Below, in pieces: positions 1 through 5,951 of a stretch of 6,823 bases of DNA (its first letter is position 1; each line of letters begins with the position of its first letter). The DNA comes from a bacterium (GTDB lineage Bacteria; SZUA-79; Acidulodesulfobacterales; Acidulodesulfobacteraceae), in the NCBI GenBank assembly GCA_021800745.1, contig JAJYYS010000087.1, forward strand, positions 1 through 6,823, given 5' to 3'. The notes beneath the pieces are model-generated. The model saw nothing but the letters and a program-made list of their open reading frames with translations. It had not been told where the DNA came from and did no database searches. A program made the translations under genes and the position numbers.

Positions 1-1788
1 AATAATTTTGACGTAATCGTGGTAGGCGCAGGGCATGCCGGCATAGAGGCTTCCCTCGCCGCCGCAAGAATGGGCTTGAGCGCCGCCGTCATTACGATTA
101 ATTTAGACAATATCGGACAGATGTCCTGCAACCCTGCGATAGGGGGGCTTGCTAAAGGGCATCTCGTGCGCGAAGTCGATGCGCTCGGCGGAGAGATGGG
201 AAAGGCCATAGACAAAACCGGCATTCAGTTCAGAACCCTTAATACGAAAAAGGGTCCCGCGGTCAGGTCGTCCCGCGCGCAAGCCGATATGTTTAAATAT
301 AAAACTTATATGAAAACCGCTCTGGAGTCTGCCGAAAATTTGACCATAATTCAATCTATGGTCGATTCGTTAATCGTCAAAAACGGTAAAGCCGCGGGAG
401 TCGTTTTATGGACGGGCGAAAATCTTTATTCCAGTGCTGTTATTTTAACCACGGGAACTTTTTTAAGAGGGCTTGTGCACATCGGTCTTTTTAATTATAA
501 TGCGGGAAGAGCCGGGGATTTTGCTTCAAATAACCTTTCTTTAAGCCTGCTTGAAAACGGTCTTGAAATTGGAAGGCTTAAAACGGGCACTACACCGAGA
601 TTAGACGGTAGAACCATCGATTTTTCCGAGCTTGAAGAACAAAAAGGGGAAGACGATTTTATACCTTTTTCTATTGCCGATAAAAATATAACCAATGAAA
701 TCAGCTGTTATATAACATACACAAATAAAAATACGCATAATATAATTTTAAACGATCTGGACAAGTCTCCCTTATACTGTGGAGTTATTAAAGGAGTCGG
801 TCCGAGATACTGCCCTTCCATAGAAGATAAAGTCGTCAGGTTTAAAGATAAAGAAAGACATCAGATATTTTTAGAAAGGGAAAGCCTTGATTCCGTGGAA
901 TACTATCCCAACGGGCTTTCGACGAGCCTGCCTTTGGAGACGCAGCTTAAATTTTTAAGAACGATTAAGGGGCTTGAAAAAGTAAAAATCATGAGACCGG
1001 GGTATGCCATAGAATACGATTACGTTTTGCCCGACCAGCTTAAGCATTCCTTGGAAACTAAAAAAATAGACGGTCTTTTTTTGGCGGGGCAGATTAACGG
1101 CACTTCAGGTTATGAAGAAGCGGCGGCGCAGGGCATTATTGCCGGAATTAACGCGGTTATGAAAATTAGGGGCGAAAATTCTTTGATGCTTAGAAGAGAT
1201 GAGGCATATATAGGGGTTTTAATCGACGATTTGATTATGCTTGGAACAAGCGAACCTTATAGAATGTTTACGTCCCGCGCCGAATACAGGCTTTTATTGA
1301 GGGAAGACAATGCGGACTTCAGGCTTTGCGAATATGGAAAAAGTATTGGATTGCTCGATGAAGAAAGATACTCTATATATAATTACAGACTGGCGCAATT
1401 TAACGAATTAACGGGTTTTTTGAAAACTTATGAAAACGGAAAGTATTACAGTCTGTTAAAACGGCCGGATTTTTCCGTAGATAATAATATTATGCCGGAA
1501 TTTAGAAAGGAAATTGATAAATTCGATAGGGATATTATTAACAGAGCCCAGCTTTTTATTAAATATGAAGGTTACATCAGCAGGCAGAAAGAAGAGATAG
1601 GCAGGTTAAAAAAATTCGAGGACGTTAAGCTAGACGGCGATATTGATTTTAACGCAATACCCGGTTTATCGCTCGAAGTAGTCGAAAAACTTAATAAAAT
1701 CAGACCCAGAACTATTGCGGAAGCGGGACGAATTTCGGGTATTACTCCCGCCGCCGTTTCCATTTTATTAATGAAATGCCGCAATTAG
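1..1788 (+). CDS. mnmG: tRNA uridine-5-carboxymethylaminomethyl modification enzyme MnmG (GidA), 5'-truncated by window edge
   Basis: MnmG is the FAD-dependent partner of MnmE. Together they place the (carboxymethyl)aminomethyl group on C5 of wobble U34 in certain tRNAs, in the cytoplasm. The frame is open from base 1 ([14 protein letters not shown]...), so the GTG at 19 is not the start; by comparison with E. coli only a few residues are missing upstream. In visible numbering, the FAD-binding GAGHAG lies at residues 9-14. The conserved cysteine of CNPAIGG is C43. The first GidA signature, [17 protein letters not shown], is at 265-281, with a second conserved cysteine at C271. The second signature, [17 protein letters not shown], begins at 362. 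Next come the [15 protein letters not shown] block and a C-terminal helical domain ending in [13 protein letters not shown], the part that contacts MnmE and tRNA in known homologues. The 595 visible residues are about 30 shorter than E. coli MnmG, mostly in the C-terminal half. The gene ends in TAG. No rsmG (gidB) or parAB follows within the window. Confidence 0.97.
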   Translation, partial: NNFDVIVVGAGHAGIEASLAAARMGLSAAVITINLDNIGQMSCNPAIGGLAKGHLVREVDALGGEMGKAIDKTGIQFRTLNTKKGPAVRSSRAQADMFKYKTYMKTALESAENLTIIQSMVDSLIVKNGKAAGVVLWTGENLYSSAVILTTGTFLRGLVHIGLFNYNAGRAGDFASNNLSLSLLENGLEIGRLKTGTTPRLDGRTIDFSELEEQKGEDDFIPFSIADKNITNEISCYITYTNKNTHNIILNDLDKSPLYCGVIKGVGPRYCPSIEDKVVRFKDKERHQIFLERESLDSVEYYPNGLSTSLPLETQLKFLRTIKGLEKVKIMRPGYAIEYDYVLPDQLKHSLETKKIDGLFLAGQINGTSGYEEAAAQGIIAGINAVMKIRGENSLMLRRDEAYIGVLIDDLIMLGTSEPYRMFTSRAEYRLLLREDNADFRLCEYGKSIGLLDEERYSIYNYRLAQFNELTGFLKTYENGKYYSLLKRPDFSVDNNIMPEFRKEIDKFDRDIINRAQLFIKYEGYISRQKEEIGRLKKFEDVKLDGDIDFNAIPGLSLEVVEKLNKIRPRTIAEAGRISGITPAAVSILLMKCRN

Positions 1789-1801
1789 CTAAATTTAAAA
1801 A

Positions 1802-1817
1802 TGTTTCCCGTGAAACA
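1802..1817. promoter_or_regulatory. parS-like ParB-binding site (candidate)
   Basis: The 16-mer TGTTTCCCGTGAAACA differs at one central base from the widespread chromosomal parS sequence TGTTTCACGTGAAACA. It sits in a longer perfect dyad: AAAATGTTTC at 1798-1807, a CCGT loop, and GAAACATTTT at 1812-1821. It begins 13 bp after the mnmG stop codon. In many bacteria parS copies cluster near the origin, close to the mnmG-rsmG-parA-parB region, so the location supports the reading. The substitution breaks the symmetry of the central ACGT, which could weaken ParB binding. The alternative is a weak intrinsic terminator for mnmG, but the stem has only three G/C pairs and is followed by TTTTCC rather than a long T-run. 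Confidence 0.6.
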
Positions 1818-1823
1818 TTTTCC

Positions 1824-1852
1824 TTGACATATTTTTTTTAAAATAGCATACT
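1824..1852 (+). promoter_or_regulatory. Predicted sigma70-type promoter upstream of the small ORF and Nramp gene
   Basis: A perfect -35 hexamer TTGACA (1824-1829) is followed after 17 bp by CATACT (1847-1852), which matches TATAAT at four of six positions. The spacer is a T-rich run. Transcription would begin near 1859, about 35 bp before the start codon of the 42-codon ORF, and would run on into the Nramp gene. The -35 box starts 6 bp after the parS-like core, so a protein bound there could influence this promoter. The call rests on motif and spacing only. Confidence 0.6.
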
Positions 1853-1893
1853 TTTATTAATATATTTAATTTAAATTTAACAGGAGATTATTT

Positions 1894-2022
1894 ATGCGAA
1901 GTGAACCGGACAGTAGCAACTATTATTTAACAAAAACCGAAGACAGCTTTAACTCATTATTAAAGAGTTTAATATTAAATAAAGCAAACAAATTCTCCGC
2001 CGATAATTCCCTCTTCATATAG
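1894..2022 (+). CDS. Small hypothetical ORF (42 aa), possible leader peptide
   Basis: This short frame starts with ATG at 1894, has AGGAG at 1882-1886 with a 7-base spacer, and ends in TAG. The product begins MRSEPDSSNYYLTKTEDSFN and ends in FSADNSLFI. It is polar, rich in Ser, Asn and Lys, and shows no membrane segment, signal peptide, cysteine or recognisable domain. I do not recognise the family. A near-consensus promoter just upstream and a textbook ribosome binding site make translation plausible. It lies 64 bp before the Nramp gene, on what would be the same transcript, so it could be a leader peptide or a free small protein. It could equally be a chance frame in an untranslated leader, because AT-rich DNA readily produces such frames and there is no homology evidence here. 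Confidence 0.4.
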   Translation: MRSEPDSSNYYLTKTEDSFNSLLKSLILNKANKFSADNSLFI

Positions 2023-2047
2023 CCTTTTTAATATTCTTCTCTTTCCG

Positions 2048-2069
2048 ATAAATAGTTAAAGCTATTTAT
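2048..2069. promoter_or_regulatory. 22-bp dyad before the Nramp gene: possible metalloregulator operator or 5'-UTR hairpin
   Basis: ATAAATAG (2048-2055) and CTATTTAT (2062-2069) are perfect inverted repeats separated by TTAAAG. The dyad ends 4 bases before the AAGGAG ribosome binding site (2074-2079) of the Nramp gene. The layout ATAG-N6-CTAT resembles, as I recall it, the MntR operator of E. coli mntH (AACATAG-N6-CTATGTT), so an MntR/DtxR-type operator is possible. A weak -10-like TAATAT at 2029-2034 would put a start site just before it. As RNA it would form an AT-rich hairpin near the ribosome binding site. The regulatory role is inference. Confidence 0.35.
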
Positions 2070-2086
2070 TAAGAAGGAGACAGAAA

Positions 2087-3433
2087 ATGCAAGATTATAA
2101 AGATAAGCTTGAAAATCTTCCCGTAGATATAAAACTAAGAGCCGCGGACAGGCTTAAAATCCATCTTATGAGGCAGAAATACGGGTATTTTTCGCGCCTG
2201 TGCCTTTTAATGGCGCTGATAGGTCCGGGAATACTCGTTATGATTGCCGATAACGATGCCGGCGGCGTTATGACGTATGCGCAGACAGGCTCGATATTCG
2301 GTATCGGTTTTTTTATACCTTTTATGATAATAATGCTTCCGGTCGCATATATCGTTCAGGAGATGACGGTGAGGCTCGGCGCCGTCACTCACAGAGGGCA
2401 TGCCGAAATGATATGGAAAAGATACGGAAAATTCTGGGGCGCATTTTCTTTGATAGACCTTGTCGTCGCAAACGTGCTGACCTTAATAACCGAGTTTATC
2501 GGAATAACCCTTGGGATGCAGGTTTTCGGAATATCTCCCATAGTTTCATCCGTAACCGCAATTGCCGTTATAGCTTCTATCCAGCTTTTTTTGCGCTATT
2601 TTACATGGGAATGGATTAGTTTAAGTATTGCGGCATTTAATTTAATATTCGTTCCTTTAGTATTTTTTATTCCCCATCTTCACTGGGGAGCTGTTGCGAG
2701 AAGTTTTGTATCGTGGCATATACCGGGGGGAGTAAATTCCCTTTTTATATATGTAGTTTTGGCAAATTTGGGAACCACGATAGCGCCGTGGATGCTTTTT
2801 TTCCAGCAGTCGTCCGTTGTAGATAAAGGACTTACCGTAAAGGATATAAGAGACGGACAGATAGATACATTTATAGGTTCTTTTTTTATGGTAGTCGTTG
2901 CCATAGCGATTATCCTGATTGCGGCGGGAACGGTTTTCGGTTTTACCCATACTCCTAATTTAGATATACAGACTATACTTTCTGCCGTATCGGCAAAAAT
3001 GGGACCGCTGGCAATGAGGCTTTTTGCCATAGGTCTCGTAGAAGGCGGACTTATTGCGGCCATTGCAATTTCGGCAAGCACCTCATGGGCTATGGGCGAA
3101 GCGTTCGGATGGCCTAAGAGCATTAATATGCCGCCTTTGCAGGGCTGGAAGTTTTACCTGCCGGGAATTATAAGCCTGTTGATAGCCGGAGGAATAGTTT
3201 TGATTCCGAATGCCCCGCTCGGGTTTTTAAATTTAACCGTTCAGGTCGTCGCCACTATTTTTATGCCTGCGGCAATGATGTTTTTACTGCTGCTTTTAAA
3301 CGATAAAGAGATAATGGGAGTCCATGTGAATAAACCGTGGCAGAATATATCAGCGTTTACCATAGTAGGATTTTTGATAATTATGAACGGAATATACGGA
3401 TTAACGGTGGTTTTTCCTCATATATTCGGATAA
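2087..3433 (+). CDS. Divergent Nramp-family divalent metal transporter
   Basis: The 448-residue inner-membrane protein has about 11 hydrophobic segments, at roughly 37-58, 70-92, 118-142, 147-168, 176-196, 217-240, 262-285, 308-332, 356-374, 380-405 and 420-445. This is the usual Nramp (PF01566) length and topology. Two unwound metal-site helices are recognisable: TM1 has GPGILVMIADNDAGG at residues 46-60, and TM6 has ANLGTTIAPWMLFFQQS around 226-242. Classical MntH/Nramp proteins carry DPGN in TM1 and MPH in TM6. Here these read DAGG (57-60) and APW (233-235), so the metal-selecting methionine and the histidine are absent. Mn2+/Fe2+ specificity therefore cannot be assumed; Mg2+ or another cation is possible. 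I leave the symbol empty rather than call it mntH. The start is set by AAGGAG at 2074-2079, 7 bases before the ATG. A 31-bp gap leads to the next small gene, suggesting one operon. A dyad lies just upstream of the ribosome binding site. Confidence 0.88.
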   Translation: MQDYKDKLENLPVDIKLRAADRLKIHLMRQKYGYFSRLCLLMALIGPGILVMIADNDAGGVMTYAQTGSIFGIGFFIPFMIIMLPVAYIVQEMTVRLGAVTHRGHAEMIWKRYGKFWGAFSLIDLVVANVLTLITEFIGITLGMQVFGISPIVSSVTAIAVIASIQLFLRYFTWEWISLSIAAFNLIFVPLVFFIPHLHWGAVARSFVSWHIPGGVNSLFIYVVLANLGTTIAPWMLFFQQSSVVDKGLTVKDIRDGQIDTFIGSFFMVVVAIAIILIAAGTVFGFTHTPNLDIQTILSAVSAKMGPLAMRLFAIGLVEGGLIAAIAISASTSWAMGEAFGWPKSINMPPLQGWKFYLPGIISLLIAGGIVLIPNAPLGFLNLTVQVVATIFMPAAMMFLLLLLNDKEIMGVHVNKPWQNISAFTIVGFLIIMNGIYGLTVVFPHIFG

Positions 3434-3464
3434 TATAATTCTTAAATTATGCGGGGCAAAAAAA

Positions 3465-3674
3465 ATGAAAATAGAAGATAAGATTTCAAAAAAGGTAAAT
3501 CTCGACGAGGACTGGGAAGATTTTATCAAAGAAGAAGGTTTGGTAGATTATAACAAAATTCCCGTAGAAAGAGCCAGCGTTAAAGGATGGATTCAGATAG
3601 CTTTCTGGTTTTTGAGAATTTATATACTTGCCATGATTATATTGGTAATTATCGGGTTTTCAAGGATCCATTAA
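3465..3674 (+). CDS. Small single-pass membrane protein of unknown function (69 aa)
   Basis: I do not recognise the family. The N-terminal 40 residues are soluble and highly charged, with an acidic stretch NLDEDWEDFIKEEG at 12-25. One hydrophobic helix follows at about 41-65 (GWIQIAFWFLRIYILAMIIL and on), containing an arginine at 51, and the protein ends in GFSRIH. Positive charges before the helix (R36, K40) suggest an N-in, C-out arrangement. A short G-run (GGGG, 3453-3456) is the only ribosome-binding candidate, so translation may be weak or coupled. It sits 31 bp after the Nramp gene and 18 bp before the molybdopterin oxidoreductase, and reads like an operon member. It could be a small accessory subunit of the transporter or a membrane tether for the oxidoreductase. 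Both ideas come from position only. Confidence 0.75.
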   Translation: MKIEDKISKKVNLDEDWEDFIKEEGLVDYNKIPVERASVKGWIQIAFWFLRIYILAMIILVIIGFSRIH

Positions 3675-3692
3675 GGCAAGAGGGTTAAATAA

Positions 3693-5720
3693 ATGGAAGT
3701 AAAATATTCCGTCTGTCCGCACGACTGCCCCGATACCTGTGCTTTGAAAGTAGAGGCAGAAAATGGGATGATAGTTAAAGTAGGAGGCGATTCTTCGCAT
3801 CCCGTAACCCGCGGGATCATTTGCGAAAAAGTCAGGGCATATCCCGAACGGATTTGCGAAAACCGGATACTTTACCCTATGCGCAGAACCGGGAAAAAAG
3901 GGAGCGGTAAATTTGAGAGAATAAGCTGGGACGGCGCTATAGATGAAATTGCCGGGCGCTGGAGAGAGCTTATTTCGAAATACGGCCCTGAAAGCATTAT
4001 GCCTTATTCTTACGGCGGAACGGAAGGAATAATTAACAAATCTAGTATGGACAGACGTCTTTTTAATAAAATAGGCGCTACGGCTCTTGACCGCACTATC
4101 TGTTCGGCGGCGGGAAGTTTAGGCTATCAGCTGGCTTACGGCGCGTCTAAAGGCGTAAATCCGTTAGATACGGCTAATTCTAAATTAATTATATTCTGGG
4201 GGATAAATGCGCTAGAAACAAATATGCATCAGGCTGTTTTGGCGGATGCGGCCCGCAAAAACGGAGCTAAAATCATAGCCATAGATGTTCACCGGAATAA
4301 AACGGCAAAGTGGGCGGACGATTTTTACATGATTCTACCCGGTTCGGACGGCGCGCTGGCTTTGGGCATAGCTTATATTATATTAAGGGATAATTTAGCA
4401 GATAAAGCATTTTTAGAGAAATATTCATACGGGTTTGACGAATTTCGTAAAAAAGCAATGGAATATCCGCCCGAAAGAGTTGCAGGTCTTACAGGTCTTT
4501 CAAAAGAGCGCATAGAAGGCATGGCAAAGCTTTACGCCGAAACAAAGCCGAGTTTTTTAAGAATAGGAAACGGTCTTCAGCACCATAAAAACGGCGGCGT
4601 AAATACATGGTCGATTTCTTTATTGCCGGCATTAACAGGGGCATGGTTGGACAAAGGCGGAGGGGCGTTAAAATCTAATTCGGGATATTTCCCTTTAAAC
4701 GAGGATGCTTTAAAAAGACCGGATTTAATTAAAAATCCGGTCAGAACGGTAAATATGGTTCAGCTTGGAAAAGCTCTGTGCGAACTTGAACCTCCTTTAA
4801 GGTCGCTCTATGTTTACAATAGCAACCCTGCCGTAGTAGCCCCTAATCAAAACTTGGTCATTAAAGGGCTTGCAAGGGAAGACCTTTTTACCGTAGTTCA
4901 TGAACAGGCTATGACCGATACCGCAAAATGGGCGGATATTATACTTCCCGCTACCGTGAGTTTTGAACATGCAGACCTTTACGTAAGCTACTGGCATACC
5001 TCGCTTCAATGGGCAGACCCCGTAATTCCGAGAGCAGGCGAAGCCAAACCGAATATAGATGTATTTAAGCTCATTGCCCGTTCTTTAGGTTACGCCGACG
5101 AATGTTTTTTAGATACGGAAGAAGATATTGCGCGTCAGGCATTAGACATTCCTTACTGGGAAGAAAAGGGGATAACGATAGATAGGCTCAAAAAAGAAAG
5201 ATTTATTATGATAGATACGGGGTATTGCCCGTTTGAATGGGGGAAACTTTCAACGCCTTCAGGCCAAATCGAGTTTAAGAGCGAAAAAGCCGCATTATGC
5301 GGACTTTTAAATATACCGGATTACAAGCCTATAAAAGAGCGCATATTAAGTCATGGCGATTTTCCGTTAATCCTCGTTACGCCGCCAAATCACTATTTTT
5401 TAAATTCTTCTTTTGCAGGGGTTTCCTCTCTAAAAGTCAAAGCGCATGAGCCTTTTCTGGAAATTAATCCGAAGGATGCCGAAGACAGGGAAATAAGCGA
5501 TGGAGATTTGGTAAAGATTGAAAACGAGCGCGGTTGCGTATCTATAAAAGCAAAGGTTTTGGATTCCATCCTGCCCGGCGTGGTCGTTTCTGCAGGTTTA
5601 TGGTGGAAAGACGACTATATAAACGGTTCGGGAGTAAACGCTTTGACGCCGGACGATTTATCGGATATCGGCGGCGGCGCCACATTTTTCTCGACTTCGG
5701 TAGAAGTTAAAAAAATATAA
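3693..5720 (+). CDS. Molybdopterin-dependent oxidoreductase with N-terminal [4Fe-4S] domain (YyaE/BisC type)
   Basis: This 675-residue member of the DMSO-reductase superfamily (COG0243) would carry a bis-molybdopterin guanine dinucleotide cofactor (Mo or W) and one [4Fe-4S] cluster. The cluster ligands are visible as C8-x3-C12-x3-C16-x27-C44 (CPHDCPDTC...GIICEK). The motif RTICSAAGS places C137 where the Mo/W ligand sits in relatives. The central domain contains FWGINALETNMH and LPGSDGALALGIAY. The C-terminal dinucleotide-binding domain starts around residue 560 with TPPNHYFLNSSF and ends with NALTPDDLSDIGGGATFF, typical of the YyaE-like group. No twin-arginine or other signal peptide is present, so it should act in the cytoplasm. 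Length matches B. subtilis YyaE (about 670 residues). The presumed ligand cysteine is followed by serine, whereas formate dehydrogenases have Cys/Sec-His, so formate is not supported as substrate; the true substrate is unknown. The start follows AGAGGG at 3679-3684. A palindromic element begins directly after the stop. Confidence 0.9.
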   Translation: MEVKYSVCPHDCPDTCALKVEAENGMIVKVGGDSSHPVTRGIICEKVRAYPERICENRILYPMRRTGKKGSGKFERISWDGAIDEIAGRWRELISKYGPESIMPYSYGGTEGIINKSSMDRRLFNKIGATALDRTICSAAGSLGYQLAYGASKGVNPLDTANSKLIIFWGINALETNMHQAVLADAARKNGAKIIAIDVHRNKTAKWADDFYMILPGSDGALALGIAYIILRDNLADKAFLEKYSYGFDEFRKKAMEYPPERVAGLTGLSKERIEGMAKLYAETKPSFLRIGNGLQHHKNGGVNTWSISLLPALTGAWLDKGGGALKSNSGYFPLNEDALKRPDLIKNPVRTVNMVQLGKALCELEPPLRSLYVYNSNPAVVAPNQNLVIKGLAREDLFTVVHEQAMTDTAKWADIILPATVSFEHADLYVSYWHTSLQWADPVIPRAGEAKPNIDVFKLIARSLGYADECFLDTEEDIARQALDIPYWEEKGITIDRLKKERFIMIDTGYCPFEWGKLSTPSGQIEFKSEKAALCGLLNIPDYKPIKERILSHGDFPLILVTPPNHYFLNSSFAGVSSLKVKAHEPFLEINPKDAEDREISDGDLVKIENERGCVSIKAKVLDSILPGVVVSAGLWWKDDYINGSGVNALTPDDLSDIGGGATFFSTSVEVKKI

Positions 5721-5835
5721 CCCCAAATCCCGATTTAGAAATTTTTATATATGAATTACTTAATAATGTCATTGCGAGCGCTCGCAATGACGAAATATTA
5801 GAATTTATTAAATATTTTCTAAATCGGGATTTGGG
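5721..5835. mobile_element. 115-bp MITE-like palindromic element with TATAA flanking repeats
   Basis: CCCAAATCCCGATTTAGAAA (5722-5741) is the exact reverse complement of 5816-5835, giving 20-bp perfect terminal inverted repeats. The inner flanks are AT-rich and only loosely complementary, and the centre is another perfect palindrome (5768-5791). TATAA occurs immediately outside both ends (5716-5720 and 5836-5840), as expected of a target-site duplication. The left copy contains the TAA stop of the oxidoreductase gene, so an insertion there would leave that gene intact. No ORF is present, so any transposition would need a transposase in trans. Transcribed, the element would fold into a long hairpin and could end transcription or protect the 3' end of the upstream mRNA. 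A large non-mobile terminator hairpin is the alternative. Confidence 0.65.
5768..5791. repeat. Perfect 24-bp central palindrome of the GTCATTGCGAGC type
   Basis: GTCATTGCGAGC is followed directly by its reverse complement GCTCGCAATGAC, with no spacer. It is much more GC-rich than the flanking DNA. The core TCATTGCGAGC resembles a short dispersed repeat I recall from many bacterial genomes (CGTCATTGCGAGG...GAAGCAATC type), so this may be a REP-like unit at the tip of the larger element. That family link is from memory and not verified here. Confidence 0.7.
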
Positions 5836-5848
5836 TATAAAATTTTTC

Positions 5849-5876
5849 TTGCTATTTTTTAAACATTTGTTATAAT
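5849..5876 (+). promoter_or_regulatory. Predicted extended -10 sigma70-type promoter for the hyfB-like gene
   Basis: A perfect TATAAT (5871-5876) is preceded by TGT (5868-5870), making an extended -10. TTGCTA at 5849-5854 is a partial -35 (four of six matches) with a 16-bp spacer. Transcription would begin near 5883, leaving a leader of about 55 bases before the ATG at 5938. It lies directly beyond the palindromic element, so the hyfB-like gene is likely transcribed independently of the upstream operon. Confidence 0.65.
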
Positions 5877-5920
5877 CAAAAAGTTTTGACTTTATTTGCC
5901 GGAGTATTTTTATTAAGGGG

Positions 5921-5951
5921 TTAAGTTTTGATAATAAATGAATAAACTTAA
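5921..5951 (+). promoter_or_regulatory. Inverted repeat enclosing the hyfB-like start codon
   Basis: TTAAGTTT (5921-5928) pairs with AAACTTAA (5944-5951), leaving the ATG at 5938 in a 15-base loop. The best ribosome binding motif, AAGGGG (5915-5920), directly precedes the stem but is 17 bases from the ATG, too far for normal initiation in linear RNA. Folding might affect initiation. The stem is short and AT-rich, so any role is speculative. Confidence 0.3.

Noticed and set aside
19..21. GTG as the start codon of mnmG
   Set aside because: The frame is open to base 1 and encodes the conserved NNFDVI strand that precedes GAGHAG in MnmG proteins, so the real start lies upstream of the window.
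1798..1821. Rho-independent terminator of mnmG
   Set aside because: The stem has only three G/C pairs and the following tract is TTTTCC, with a promoter -35 box starting at 1824. The parS-like reading explains the exact sequence better, although weak termination is not excluded.
2413..2619. 68-codon plus-strand frame inside the Nramp gene
   Set aside because: It is in another frame of a conserved gene, has an Arg/Asn-rich composition typical of off-frame translation, and has no supported ribosome binding site.
2680..3123. 147-codon open frame on the minus strand (and a shorter minus-strand frame at 2657-2950)
   Set aside because: Both lie wholly inside the well-supported Nramp gene, show no recognisable domain, and mirror its codon pattern.
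3693..5720. Formate dehydrogenase alpha subunit (fdhF)
   Set aside because: There is no selenocysteine codon, no Cys/Sec-His motif and no accessory Fdh subunits; the C-terminal NALTPDDLSDIGGGATFF fits the YyaE-like group better.
5721..5835. CRISPR repeat or tRNA-like structure
   Set aside because: It is a single symmetrical hairpin with no repeat-spacer periodicity, and it lacks a tRNA cloverleaf or CCA-type ends.
5881..5931. Direct repeat AAGTTTTGA (5881-5889 and 5923-5931) as an operator pair
   Set aside because: The repeat is only 9 bp in AT-rich DNA, spaced 42 bp apart, with no known regulator motif; chance is a sufficient explanation.
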